Source of the DNA: Methylobacteriaceae bacterium
GTDB lineage: Bacteria > Pseudomonadota > Alphaproteobacteria > Rhizobiales > Beijerinckiaceae
DNA length: 31,255 nt
Assembly: GCA_020638135.1 (NCBI GenBank)
Contig: JACKJE010000029.1
Location: forward strand, 1-31,255
Reading direction: 5' to 3'
This document shows positions 23,273 through 31,255 of this stretch, piece by piece. Below the pieces are notes generated by a model. That model was given only the letters and a program-made list of their open reading frames with translations. It did not search any database and was not told the origin of the DNA. Within the stretch, counting starts at the first letter, position 1, and each line of letters begins with the position of its first letter. Both the position numbers and the translations under genes were made by a program.

Positions 23273-25273
23273 TCAGGACGTCGCGGGCGCTTTCGTGGAC
23301 GGTTTGCCGGCGGTCTTGGCCCGCGTCCGTCTGCGCGTCGGCGATCGTTTTTCGGCGCGGACCGGCTTCGATTTCGGCCGCGGCAAGTGAAGCGTGTCGA
23401 ACGCCACGCGCGCCTGCGCCAGGCACTCGGCGCCGGTTCCGGCGGCCTCGTAAAGCGCGAGCCCGAACAGATTGTCGTCTGGCCCAAGCACGGGCCGCGC
23501 TTCGCGCAGCGCGGCGGTGAGACGGCAGCCGACGCTCGCGAGATCCGGCTCGTCGGCGATCAGGCTGAGACAGACGACGATCTCGTTCGGCGCGATCAGT
23601 GTCACGGCGTCGCTCTTGCGCACTCGGTTCGACAGGGCGGCGATCAGGTCGCTCATGACATGCTGCGCGGCGGCCGCGCCCTCGGCGACGACGATGTCGT
23701 CGTAGTCCGGCAGCCGGAAGCAGGCGACCGCCGCCGTGCGCTGCCATTGCCAAGAGGCCTTGGCGGCAATGTCGAGCCGTTCCTCGAGCGCGTGTTCGCC
23801 GCGCGTCGTGCAGAAAGGATTTTCCGGCAGATGGCGCGGCGCGGGCGAGCGTTCGCGCAGAACGGGCGGCGTCGGCTCCTGTACGAAGGACGGGGTCCGC
23901 GACCGGCGCGAGACCGCGAGAAAGCCGACCAGCGCAAGCAGCGCGCCGGCTGGCGCGCCGAACGCCAGCATCGGCCCGGTTGTCGGGTCGCCGTTCTCGA
24001 CATGGGACATCTGCGCATTCGCGGTCACGACAGCGGGCTTCGCCGCCGCAGGCTGCGGCAAATCGACGCTGGAGCGGGCCACATGCAACCGCGGCAGGTC
24101 GCCGGCCAGCCGGCGCATCGGGCCGTTGGGCTGGAGATGGCTGGCCTCGACAGGGTCCATGCAATTGTCGCGCGCCGTCAGGGCGGCGATGACAGACAGC
24201 ATGTGCAGCGTCGCCGGATAGTAGGCGTCGTTCTGGCCGAGCGAGTAGAATTCGCGCGAAAACGGCTGACCGGCGACGGCGCAGGCGCGCAATGCGGCAA
24301 GCGCCCGGTAGCCCCTGCCCGTCGCGACTTCCTCGGTTTCGCCGGTGCGCAGGTTGGCGATCGGCAAACCGCGCGCGCTGGGCGGGAACATGGAGGCGAA
24401 ACGGCCGAGACGCTCGACATTGTCATGGGCCGAAAAGGCGAGATAGAGCGGAATGCGCGCCGCGTCATAACCAGCCTTCGCGGGGAAACGGCGGGCCGGC
24501 GCGACCTTGCCGTCGCCGACGGCGGTCCAGTTGCTGACCCGCGCCGGCGCCGGCGACTGGAGGGCGTCGAGGATCGTCAGGCCGCTGCGCCGGACTCGCT
24601 CCCAATCCGGGTCCGGCGCGAGCTGATTCAGTCGCGCGAAGGCGGGAAAGATCCAGTAGGACAGGTTGACCACCGGCCCGTCGGGCTGGTCGGACCGGGT
24701 AAAGCCGAAAGCGGCCGGCAAGAGCACCGTCCCGACGCCGGCGGCTTCGACGACCAGATATCGCTCGATGTCGGCGGCGATTTCCGCTCCGGCCTCGGCG
24801 TAATCGGGCGACTTCCAGAGATCGGCGGCTTCGGCGAGCGCCCAGGCGACGAGAATATCGCCGTCGGTCGCATTATTGCGGTCGGACACGGCGCCGCTGA
24901 CGGGATCCCAGCGCCAGGCGAGAAGCTTGTCGGCGCGCACCCCGAGATTGGCGCGCGTCCAGCCCCAGATCCGGTCGAACGCCGGACGGTCGCCGGCCGC
25001 CACCGCCAGCAGCATTCCGTAGCCCTGGCCTTCGCTGTGGCTGGCGCCCTTCGCCCCGGTATCGACCACGCGACCACTCGGATCGAGGAAGCGCCGCGAC
25101 CATTCGCTCCAGAGCGGCGAGTCAGCGAGAACCTCGCCGATACGCAATTGCTGCCGGGCTGCCGGCCGGTCCGCCGCAAGAGCCGCAAAGCTGGTTGCTG
25201 CAACCGCCGCTATGAAAAATGCAGCGAACACCGGCGCGGATCGACGACGTACGACATTTTTCCGAACACGCAT
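23273..25273 (-). CDS. Periplasmic GH8 endoglucanase fused via a TM helix to a degenerate GGDEF domain
   Basis: A 666-residue fusion. Residues 1 to about 33 are a Sec signal peptide. About 35-375 is a glycoside hydrolase family 8 (BcsZ/CelC-like endo-beta-1,4-glucanase) domain with the catalytic acid E81 in HSEGQGYGM and the base D270 in AGYDAARIPLYL. A linker and one transmembrane helix (about 434-455) follow, then SRRSR, which by the positive-inside rule places the C-terminus in the cytoplasm. Residues about 484-628 align with a GGDEF domain, but GGDEF reads APNEI (561-565) and the metal-binding Asp positions are lost, so it cannot make c-di-GMP. RxxD (R552/D555) is retained five residues upstream, matching an I-site. 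The tail is Lys/Arg-rich. Start at ATG 25273 (GGGGG 8 bases upstream) fits the signal peptide. bcsA and bcsB are not adjacent. Inference: c-di-GMP binding regulates cellulose cleavage. Confidence 0.9.
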   Translation of the reverse strand: MRVRKNVVRRRSAPVFAAFFIAAVAATSFAALAADRPAARQQLRIGEVLADSPLWSEWSRRFLDPSGRVVDTGAKGASHSEGQGYGMLLAVAAGDRPAFDRIWGWTRANLGVRADKLLAWRWDPVSGAVSDRNNATDGDILVAWALAEAADLWKSPDYAEAGAEIAADIERYLVVEAAGVGTVLLPAAFGFTRSDQPDGPVVNLSYWIFPAFARLNQLAPDPDWERVRRSGLTILDALQSPAPARVSNWTAVGDGKVAPARRFPAKAGYDAARIPLYLAFSAHDNVERLGRFASMFPPSARGLPIANLRTGETEEVATGRGYRALAALRACAVAGQPFSREFYSLGQNDAYYPATLHMLSVIAALTARDNCMDPVEASHLQPNGPMRRLAGDLPRLHVARSSVDLPQPAAAKPAVVTANAQMSHVENGDPTTGPMLAFGAPAGALLALVGFLAVSRRSRTPSFVQEPTPPVLRERSPAPRHLPENPFCTTRGEHALEERLDIAAKASWQWQRTAAVACFRLPDYDDIVVAEGAAAAQHVMSDLIAALSNRVRKSDAVTLIAPNEIVVCLSLIADEPDLASVGCRLTAALREARPVLGPDDNLFGLALYEAAGTGAECLAQARVAFDTLHLPRPKSKPVRAEKRSPTRRRTRAKTAGKPSTKAPATS

Positions 25274-25318
25274 GTTTTCGACCCCCAATCGAACTGCTGG
25301 CCGGTAGCGTGACGAAGA

Positions 25319-25340
25319 TTCGTTAATACCAGGCAACGAA
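25319..25340. promoter_or_regulatory. Inverted repeat in the AT-richer leader of the GH8-GGDEF gene
   Basis: TTCGTT (25319-25324) and AACGAA (25335-25340) flank ten bases, 46 bases upstream of the chosen start. The whole interval 25274-25460 is visibly AT-richer than the rest of the window and must contain this gene's promoter. No clear sigma-70 pair was found; operator function is a guess. Confidence 0.25.
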
Positions 25341-25460
25341 ATTGCGTGCGATCGTAATTACAGGTTGAAACAAGTTCGCCAAGACCGCATTCTTTCTGCG
25401 CTCCTTTGGCCGCATCTAGCCATTATTGTTTGAATGCAAGCATAGAACTCACAGGAAATA

Positions 25461-26555
25461 CTATAAGACCACCGTCAGCCGCTCCGCGGCGCGCGTGACA
25501 CCCGTGTAAAGCCAGCGGGCGCGATGTTCGCGAAACGCATAGCTCTCGTCGAAGAGATAGACGTTGTCCCATTGCGATCCCTGCGCTTTGTGAACGGTCA
25601 GGGCGTAGCCGTAGTCGAATTCGTCGGATTCGCGGCGCAACGCATAAGGGATTTCCTCCTCGCCGCCGGCGAAGAATTGCGGAATGACGCCGACCCGCTG
25701 CGGTTTGGCGCCCGGCGCATCCTCCGGCGAGACGGACAGGCGCACCTTGCCGCGCCGCACGGTTCCGGCGCGCGCAACGCGGAAGATGGCGCCGTTGAGC
25801 AGGCCTTTCGCGCGGTTGTTGCGCAGGCAGACGAGCTTTTCGCCGGCCTGCGGCAGGTCGCCGGAAAAGCCGTTGAGTTCGCGCAGGCGCCTGTTGTAGG
25901 CGCGGCGGGTGCGGTTGAGGCCGACCAGCACCTGGTCCGCGGCCTTGACCTCGTCTGTGTCGACAGCGTCGCGGCCGATCACCCTGGCGCCGCCGTAGTC
26001 GCCACGCTCGAGCCTGCGGCCTTCCCTGATGTCCATCGACAGCCGGACGATCGGATTGTCGGCCGCCTGGCGGTGGACCTCGGTCAGCATGACCTGAGGC
26101 TCCGCCTCGGTGAAGAAGCCGCCGCCCTTTACCGGCGGCAATTGGGCGGGATCGCCGAGCACGAGCACCTTCTTGCCGAAGGACAGGAGATCGCGGCCGA
26201 GCTCCTCGTCGACCATGGAGCATTCGTCGATGACGATCAGACTGGCGGCGGCCGCCGGCGCGTCCTCGTTCAGCTCGAAGGACGGCTCCTCCGATTCGAT
26301 CTCCTTCGGCCGGTAGATCATGGAATGGATGGTGCGGGCGTCCGCGCAGCCCTTGGAGCGCATGACCAGCGCCGCCTTGCCGGTGAAGGCGCCGAAGGCG
26401 GTTTCGCCGTCCACGCTCTCGGCCAGGTGCCGGGCGAGCGTCGTCTTGCCGGTGCCGGCATAGCCGAACAGGCGGAAAACCTGCGGGGCCTTGGGCTCGG
26501 CAAGCCAGGCGGCGACGGCCCCGAGCGCGCGATCCTGTTCGGGCGTCCAGTTCAT
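25461..26555 (-). CDS. RecD-like superfamily 1 DNA helicase / AAA ATPase
   Basis: A 364-residue SF1B (RecD/TraA-type) ATP-dependent helicase. Seen: Walker A GYAGTGKTT (K37), Walker B VIDECSM (D110/E111), motif III GDPAQLPPV (134-142), HRQAADNPI, and the C-terminal motifs YGYALTVHKAQGSQWDNV and YTGVTRA. It is short, lacking the N-terminal domains of RecD and RecD2, like the stand-alone RecD-like ATPases of alphaproteobacteria and phages. Start chosen at ATG 26555 (MNWTPEQDRAL); an upstream TTG is less likely. It diverges from the marR gene across 82 bases. Role in DNA repair or replication is inferred from family only. Confidence 0.9.
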   Translation of the reverse strand: MNWTPEQDRALGAVAAWLAEPKAPQVFRLFGYAGTGKTTLARHLAESVDGETAFGAFTGKAALVMRSKGCADARTIHSMIYRPKEIESEEPSFELNEDAPAAAASLIVIDECSMVDEELGRDLLSFGKKVLVLGDPAQLPPVKGGGFFTEAEPQVMLTEVHRQAADNPIVRLSMDIREGRRLERGDYGGARVIGRDAVDTDEVKAADQVLVGLNRTRRAYNRRLRELNGFSGDLPQAGEKLVCLRNNRAKGLLNGAIFRVARAGTVRRGKVRLSVSPEDAPGAKPQRVGVIPQFFAGGEEEIPYALRRESDEFDYGYALTVHKAQGSQWDNVYLFDESYAFREHRARWLYTGVTRAAERLTVVL

Positions 26556-26637
26556 GGCGCCATCTAGCACCGGCTGATTGAGTCGGGCGAGGCGGCTTTC
26601 TTGCAATTTGGACAGGCCCGTTTATCAACGCGCTGTC

Positions 26638-27198
26638 ATGCGGAACGAGAGACAGGAACGCGCCGGGCGAACCGGCGCTCGTCGGACGGCGGCGCGGGCA
26701 CGGTCCCTCGGCGCGGCCGCCGCGCCGAAGGGGGACAATCCGCCGACGCCGGTGACGCTCGGCCATCTCGACAATGTGCTCGGCTATGTGCTGCGGCGCG
26801 CCCAGGTCGCCGTCTTCAACGATTTCCGCCGGACGTTTGCGGGCCACGACCTGCGGCCGACGCAATATGCGGTCCTGTCGATCCTGGCCGAGCATCCCGG
26901 CATGCGGCAGGGCGACGTCTCCGCCGCGCTCGGCATCAAGCGCACCAATTTCGTCGCGGTTCTGGACGAGCTGGAGCGGCGCGGGCTCGCCCGTCGCAAG
27001 GCGGTGGCGGCCGACCGGCGTTCGCGCGCGCTCTATCTCACGCCCGAGGGCGAGACGCTGGCGAAGGAAGTCCGGTGCCTGCAGGACGAGAGCGAGGCGC
27101 GGCTCGCAGCCCTTCTGCCGGACGGCGAGCGCGAACGACTGATCGACCTCCTGCGCCGGCTGACGCAGAGCATCGGCGCGAGCGCGGACGAGGACTGA
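26638..27198 (+). CDS. MarR-family transcriptional regulator
   Basis: A 186-residue dimeric winged-helix regulator. Seen: a basic, Ala/Arg-rich N-terminal extension of about 40 residues (unusual for MarR proteins), then HLDNVLGYVLRRAQVAVF, the core LRPTQYAVLSILAEHPGM, recognition region ALGIKRTNFVAVLDELERRG and wing RRKAVAADRRSRALYLT (DRR signature). Start chosen at ATG 26638; the extension might be shortened if a later start is used, but no better site was seen. The glycosyltransferase ATG is 6 bases after its stop, so the two form an operon. Ligand unknown. Confidence 0.9.
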   Translation: MRNERQERAGRTGARRTAARARSLGAAAAPKGDNPPTPVTLGHLDNVLGYVLRRAQVAVFNDFRRTFAGHDLRPTQYAVLSILAEHPGMRQGDVSAALGIKRTNFVAVLDELERRGLARRKAVAADRRSRALYLTPEGETLAKEVRCLQDESEARLAALLPDGERERLIDLLRRLTQSIGASADED

Positions 27199-27204
27199 CG
27201 CGCA

Positions 27205-28251
27205 ATGCGGCTCTCGATCGCCATACCGATCTACAATTTCGCTGAATTCATCGTCGAGACGCTCGATTCCATCGTGCTGCAGGCGCGCGCCGACGAGGTC
27301 GAGATCGTCGTCGTCGACGGCGCCTCGACCGACGCGACGCCGCGAGTGATGGCGGAATATCAGGCGCGCCACCCGGCCGTGCGCTACGAGCGGCTGCCGG
27401 CCAAGGGCGGCATCGACCGCGATATGGCGACCGCCTTTGCGCTGACGAGGGGCGAGTACTGCTGGCTGTTCTCCGGCGACGACATCATGCGGCCGGGCGC
27501 GCTCGCCCGCGCCCTGCAGGAGATCGACAGCGGCTGCGACATCTATCTCTCGCAGCACATGGAATTTCTGAGCAACGGGCGCGGCTGGGTCGAATGGCCG
27601 GTGCTGACGGGCGACAAGGCGCAGACCTTCGAATTGTCCGACCCGGCCGAGCGGCGCCGATATTTCGAGAGCGCGGCCAATACGGAAGCCTTCTTCAGCT
27701 TCATGGGCGGCATGATCAACAAGCGCGCGAGCTGGGATCGCATCGCCTTCAACGAGGCCTTCGACCGCTCGTGCTGGGCGCATGCGGCGCGGCTGTTCGA
27801 GCTCATGCCGAAAGGCCTGAAGCTGCGCTACGTCGCGGAATGCTGGCAGGACCGCCGGCCCGACAATGACAGCTTCATGGGCGGCGGGCTGGTGAAGCGG
27901 CTGGCGCTGTCGATCGACGGCTACAACAGGATCGCCGATACGTTCTTCGGCCACGACAGCGTGGAGGCGCTGCACGTGCGGCGCGCCGTGCGCCAGGAGA
28001 TCGGCATCGGCTCGCTGATCATGGGCAAGTTCGTCTGCGCGCTCGATCCGGAGCTGGAGAGCCGCGAGACGCTCGACCGGCTGGCGTCGAAAATATTCGA
28101 GGATTTCTCCTGGAAGAGCCTGCACGGGCGTTTGATCTACGCGACCTCGACGGGCCGCAGGATCAGGCGCTGGGATCCGGAATGGGCCGCCAAGGAGGAG
28201 CGCAAGGCGCTGATGCGCCGCGCGCAGCGCGCGGCGCAGGGCAAAGCGTGA
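27205..28251 (+). CDS. Family 2 glycosyltransferase
   Basis: A 348-residue GT-A glycosyltransferase. Seen: N-terminal RLSIAIPIYNFAEFIVETL, VVVDGASTDAT (36-46) for nucleotide-sugar binding, and the metal-binding SGDDIMRPG (D92/D93 as DxD equivalent). The rest resembles abequosyltransferase-like members (RfbV type), which add a sugar to O-antigen. No membrane helices. It follows the MarR gene by 6 bases with GAGGA as ribosome site and faces the glycan-modification genes of the minus strand, ending 9 bases from the next convergent stop. Inference: surface polysaccharide synthesis; donor and acceptor unknown. Confidence 0.88.
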   Translation: MRLSIAIPIYNFAEFIVETLDSIVLQARADEVEIVVVDGASTDATPRVMAEYQARHPAVRYERLPAKGGIDRDMATAFALTRGEYCWLFSGDDIMRPGALARALQEIDSGCDIYLSQHMEFLSNGRGWVEWPVLTGDKAQTFELSDPAERRRYFESAANTEAFFSFMGGMINKRASWDRIAFNEAFDRSCWAHAARLFELMPKGLKLRYVAECWQDRRPDNDSFMGGGLVKRLALSIDGYNRIADTFFGHDSVEALHVRRAVRQEIGIGSLIMGKFVCALDPELESRETLDRLASKIFEDFSWKSLHGRLIYATSTGRRIRRWDPEWAAKEERKALMRRAQRAAQGKA

Positions 28252-28260
28252 GAGGCGGCC

Positions 28261-30015
28261 TTAGCCGCGACCAAACCAGCGGCGGCGGATCGTCGTCATC
28301 TTGTCGCCCGCGCTCGGGCGCTTCTTGCCGGCGTTGAGCGTCGCCTCGGCCAAGAGTTCGCGCCAGACCGGCGTGCGCGCATAGGCGCCGAGCACGTCCG
28401 GCGTCAGCTTGCGGAACACGAAGCCGCCGAAGCCGTAGTCGGCGCCCTCGTAGTGGAAATCCTCGACGCCCTCGCGCCAGCTCGGCGGGTCGACGAGCGC
28501 GCAATCGCCGATCGCCGGCATCAGGCGCTCGCAAATGTCCTTCGTCGTATAGAGCCGATGATCGACGATCGGCTTGTCCATGCCGGGCTTCCAGCTTTCC
28601 TTGAAGTCGACCGTAAGGATGCCGAGGCCGCCCGGCCTGAGGAATTCGCTCATCAGGCGCAGGAACTGCTCATCGTGCTCGACATGCTCGAGCACGGACA
28701 CGCTCAGCGCGAGATCGTAGGAGCCGAGGCGGGCTTCCGGCGAGAGATAGAATTCGAGCAGCGTCATGCCATTGTCGTTCGGATCGATGGTGTCGACGCG
28801 ATAGCCCTGCGCCTTGAGCGCTTCGACAGCCGTGTCCTCGAACGAACCGGCCGCGAGAATGCGCGGGTTCTCGACATTTTCCAGGAAGCGGCAGGCGGTC
28901 TCGAGCGCAAAGCCCTGCTGGATGTTGGCGCGCGCGATCTTGCGGGCGATCATCTCGGGCGCATATTTCTCGAGATCGGCCAGCGCGGCCGAATAGGCCG
29001 TGCGCGAGCGATCGTCGAGGATCTTGTTGAAGCCGCGGCCGTCGGGCGTCGCCGCGCGCGCCTTGTCCAGTTCGATCGCCGCGACGATCGCGCGGTTCCA
29101 TTCGGCACCGGCGCGCTCGGGCGCGAGTTCGGCGCGCGCCTGCGCCATCATCTGCGTTCCCTCCGCCGCAATGGCGGCGAGGCTGCGATCCTCGACGAAG
29201 ATCGAGGGATTCACGTGGAAGAAATTGCGGAACATCGACGAATGCGACAGCGCGAACGGGCGGCCGGAAGCAAGCGCGAAATCCGTGCAGCTCGAAACGC
29301 CGTGCGCGGGCGCGTCGTGATAGAGAAACGCGTTCATCGTATTGGCGGCGAGAAATTTCAGAATTCCCGCATTGTCGAAGAAGTCGTGGGTGATGACGAG
29401 TTCGACGCCGGGCTTGGCGATCGCGGCGCGGCAGGCGGCGATCACGCCGTCGACCATGGATTGCGGGATGACCTTGGGATCGTCGTGCAGCGGCAGGTTG
29501 AGCCGGATGATCGCGCGGTCGAACTGCTCGTTGACCAGCTTGCACAGCCGGTCGAAGCCCTTGGCGGGCGTCGCGAAACCGAACGAACCGATGGTGAAGA
29601 CGTCCGGCGCAGGCGGCAGTTGCGGCGCGGGCTCGGAGACGAAACGCGGCGCGCGAAGAATGCGCGGATTGCGCGGGATGAGGGTCGGATCGAGGCAGAT
29701 CAGATATTCGAAGGGATCGGTCTCGACGCTGTCGGCGCCCTTCTGGTCGACCTGATGCAGCAGGCCGAAGATACGCGCGCCCAGATCCTTCAGCGGCGCA
29801 TGCGTCGCCCAGGGCATGGTCATCGGGTGGTGATTGAAGAGGATTGCGTCGGGGCGATGCTGCGCGGCCGCCTGCCTCGCCTCGTCGAAGCTGCCGCATT
29901 CGGCGTAGGACCAGTCGATGTCGCCGCCCTTGCTCACGGTATCGAACAGACCGCGTCCGAACTGATAGACGCCGCAATGGCTGCCCTTGTGAGAGATCAG
30001 CAGGCCCTTCAACAT
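28261..30015 (-). CDS. Glycosyltransferase-like protein fused to a SAM methyltransferase
   Basis: A 584-residue two-domain protein. The N-terminal part (about 1-310) looks like a GT-B fold glycosyltransferase: GLLISHKGSHCGVYQFGRGL, TIGSFGFATPAKGFDRL, and ALSHSSMFRNFF with a Glu/Asp-rich continuation. The C-terminal part (about 380-540) is a class I methyltransferase: ILAAGSFEDTAVEALKAQGY as motif I, the acidic TIDPND at the end of strand 2, and LSVSVLEHVEHDEQFLRLM (FLRPGG follows). Start chosen at ATG 30015, with GGAG 6 bases upstream; ATG 30027 is in frame. Upstream on the same strand are FkbM and a C-methyltransferase, pointing to synthesis of a methylated surface glycan. Linkage and substrate are not deducible. 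Confidence 0.82.
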   Translation of the reverse strand: MLKGLLISHKGSHCGVYQFGRGLFDTVSKGGDIDWSYAECGSFDEARQAAAQHRPDAILFNHHPMTMPWATHAPLKDLGARIFGLLHQVDQKGADSVETDPFEYLICLDPTLIPRNPRILRAPRFVSEPAPQLPPAPDVFTIGSFGFATPAKGFDRLCKLVNEQFDRAIIRLNLPLHDDPKVIPQSMVDGVIAACRAAIAKPGVELVITHDFFDNAGILKFLAANTMNAFLYHDAPAHGVSSCTDFALASGRPFALSHSSMFRNFFHVNPSIFVEDRSLAAIAAEGTQMMAQARAELAPERAGAEWNRAIVAAIELDKARAATPDGRGFNKILDDRSRTAYSAALADLEKYAPEMIARKIARANIQQGFALETACRFLENVENPRILAAGSFEDTAVEALKAQGYRVDTIDPNDNGMTLLEFYLSPEARLGSYDLALSVSVLEHVEHDEQFLRLMSEFLRPGGLGILTVDFKESWKPGMDKPIVDHRLYTTKDICERLMPAIGDCALVDPPSWREGVEDFHYEGADYGFGGFVFRKLTPDVLGAYARTPVWRELLAEATLNAGKKRPSAGDKMTTIRRRWFGRG

Positions 30016-30125
30016 CTCAGTCTCCATGCGATCCGCCGCGGCGGCGCGGCGGCCGTCATCTTCGCGATCGAACCGGCGCCGGACCTCGCGATGCGGCGCG
30101 CCGAGGCCGGTTCTGCCGGTCGCGT

Positions 30126-30833
30126 TTACTTGCGGCCGACGAGCCGATCCACGAATTGTCCCAGCTTGCCCTTGCCGGACGCCGACGCAAGGTCGTTGCG
30201 GACGAACACGTCATTCGGCTCGAGCCGGCGCCAGAGCTGATAGCCGACGCTCTTCATGTAGGACACGTAATCTTCGCTCTTGAACAGATTTTCGAGGATC
30301 ACGACCTGCGGATTGAACTTGCCTGTCGAGAAGCCGCGCATGACGTTCAGTTCCCAGCCTTCGACGTCGACGGCGATCACGTCGACATGCGAAATACCGG
30401 GTTCGTGCTCGGCGAGGATCGTATCGAGCTTGCGCACCTTAACGCGCACGCTGCGCACGTTGGTCTTGTCCTTGATCGTCTCGTGCAGCTTGGCGAATTC
30501 GTCGCGGATGCCGAGCGAGGAAAAGCTCTCGAAGGAAACGTTTCCGCCGAGATAATCGATGCCCTGCGAGTCGACGACGAAGAATTCGGCATCATCCTGC
30601 TCGACGTCGCTGCAGGCGTATTCGAGCACGTCGTGGCCGGCCGCGCGGTGCGCGGCGCAGAAATCGGGGTTCGGCTCGATCGCTACGACTTTCCAGCCCT
30701 GGCGGCGGAAGCCGGCGCTGATCGACAGATAGTCGGGACGCGCAGCCCCGACCTCGATGAAAACGCCCTTGAAGGCAGGGTCGGGAAAGAAGGCGGACAA
30801 AACCTCCCGATCGACATCCTTTTCGGCCGACAT
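30126..30833 (-). CDS. FkbM family methyltransferase
   Basis: A 235-residue class I SAM-dependent O-methyltransferase of the FkbM family, which in glycan clusters methylates sugar hydroxyls. Seen: GVFIEVGAARPDYLS (23-37) as SAM-binding motif I, VVAIEPNP (49-56), VDVEGWELNVMRGF with the conserved D-EG-E pattern, and VVILENLFK. No membrane segment. It starts 132 bases downstream of the partial C-methyltransferase and ends 110 bases before the glycosyltransferase-methyltransferase, all minus strand, so one transcript is plausible though gaps are wide enough for internal promoters. Confidence 0.9.
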   Translation of the reverse strand: MSAEKDVDREVLSAFFPDPAFKGVFIEVGAARPDYLSISAGFRRQGWKVVAIEPNPDFCAAHRAAGHDVLEYACSDVEQDDAEFFVVDSQGIDYLGGNVSFESFSSLGIRDEFAKLHETIKDKTNVRSVRVKVRKLDTILAEHEPGISHVDVIAVDVEGWELNVMRGFSTGKFNPQVVILENLFKSEDYVSYMKSVGYQLWRRLEPNDVFVRNDLASASGKGKLGQFVDRLVGRK

Positions 30834-30965
30834 TTCGTCAATCCCGCCTGTTGTTCGCTGGCTGCCTTATAGAGGCTGGCCCGCACAATGCCAATGGAAG
30901 CCGGGCGACACACGCGTCGCGCGGCGCGGCAATTTGCCCACCCCCCGAGTCGGGAAGATTCGATT

Positions 30966-31255
30966 TCAGACGATCTCGATCTCGGGGAACGGGAAGATCA
31001 TCTTGCCGCCGTCGGCCAGGAACTTCTGTTCGCGCTGGAGGATGTTGTCCTTGAAGTGCCAAGGCAGCACCAGATAGTAATCCGGCTTCATCTTGAGCGC
31101 GTCGGCTTCCGAGACGATCGGAATATGCGAGCCGGGCGTGACATGGCCGAACTTGTCCGGGTTCACTTCCGCGATAGCTTCCACGAGGTCGGGACCGATT
31201 CCGCAATATTGCAGCACGACATTGCCCTTGGTCGAGGCGCCGTAGCCGACGATGC
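30966..31255 (-). CDS. C-methyltransferase C-terminal domain (partial, N-terminus beyond the right edge)
   Basis: Only the last 96 codons are present. They match the C-terminal domain of sugar C-methyltransferases (TylC3-like): IVGYGASTKGNVVLQYCGIG, IAEVNPDKFGHVTPGSHIPI, and PDYYLVLPWHFKDNIL with GGKMIFPFPEIEIV at the end. Family members methylate C3 of a keto-deoxy nucleotide sugar. Stop TGA at 30968-30966. Being first in the minus-strand run with FkbM and the glycosyltransferase-methyltransferase, it supports a deoxysugar-containing surface glycan cluster that continues to the right of the window. Confidence 0.85.
   Translation of the reverse strand, partial: IVGYGASTKGNVVLQYCGIGPDLVEAIAEVNPDKFGHVTPGSHIPIVSEADALKMKPDYYLVLPWHFKDNILQREQKFLADGGKMIFPFPEIEIV

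Noticed and set aside
26601..26637. Sigma-70 promoter (TTGCAA and TTATCA) before marR
   Set aside because: The spacing is 15 bases and matches are weak; not better than chance.
25423..28125. A 900-codon minus-strand frame spanning the RecD-like helicase, marR and the glycosyltransferase
   Set aside because: It is a shadow of three recognisable genes on both strands and contains no domain of its own.

Overview
The window (about 31 kb, uniformly GC-rich, dense short operons) looks like the chromosome of an alphaproteobacterium, most likely of the order Hyphomicrobiales (Rhizobiales). The basis is inference from content: a folP-folK pair, an alphaproteobacterial-type Tat-targeted Arg/Tyr-rich protein, a DbpA-type helicase, partial meta-cleavage pathway genes, and intergenic palindromic repeats of the kind frequent in that order. 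No rRNA, tRNA, CRISPR, prophage or insertion sequence was seen.

Layout. 1-3223 (minus): a response regulator with PAS, GGDEF and EAL domains, followed by a membrane histidine kinase cut by the left edge; together a c-di-GMP signalling operon. 3387-5198 (plus): an amidase and a small Tat-exported Arg/Tyr/Trp protein. 5257-8028 (minus): folate and pterin genes, namely a pterin dehydratase, folP, and a folK whose frame continues into a dienelactone hydrolase. 8124-10653 (plus): a secreted Cys-rich protein, metY and an alpha/beta hydrolase. 10762-14082 (minus): a thiolase, DUF35 protein and acyl-CoA ligase operon, with the thiolase and the ligase broken by single-base indels; a CaiB-type CoA-transferase diverges from it. 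15377-18501: a LysR regulator with two HTH domains diverging from ligK-galD, the last steps of the protocatechuate/gallate 4,5-cleavage route. 18624-21019 (minus): a DEAD-box helicase and a frameshifted secreted protein. 21370-23248 (plus): an alpha/beta hydrolase and a YghU-type glutathione transferase with a perfect palindrome just before it. 23273-25273 (minus): a periplasmic GH8 cellulase joined through a transmembrane helix to a degenerate GGDEF domain. 25461-28251: a RecD-like helicase diverging from a MarR regulator and a family 2 glycosyltransferase. 28261-31255 (minus): surface-glycan modification genes (C-methyltransferase end, FkbM methyltransferase, glycosyltransferase-methyltransferase fusion).

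The most interesting object is the GH8-TM-GGDEF fusion: its GGDEF motif is destroyed but the RxxD c-di-GMP inhibitory site is kept at the right spacing, suggesting a cellulase that senses cytoplasmic c-di-GMP across the inner membrane. Other notable points are two inverted copies of a palindrome-rich element of about 215-250 bp, two CGTCATTGCGAG-ended elements between convergent genes, the double-HTH LysR protein, and at least four single-base frameshifts, which may be sequence errors or real decay.
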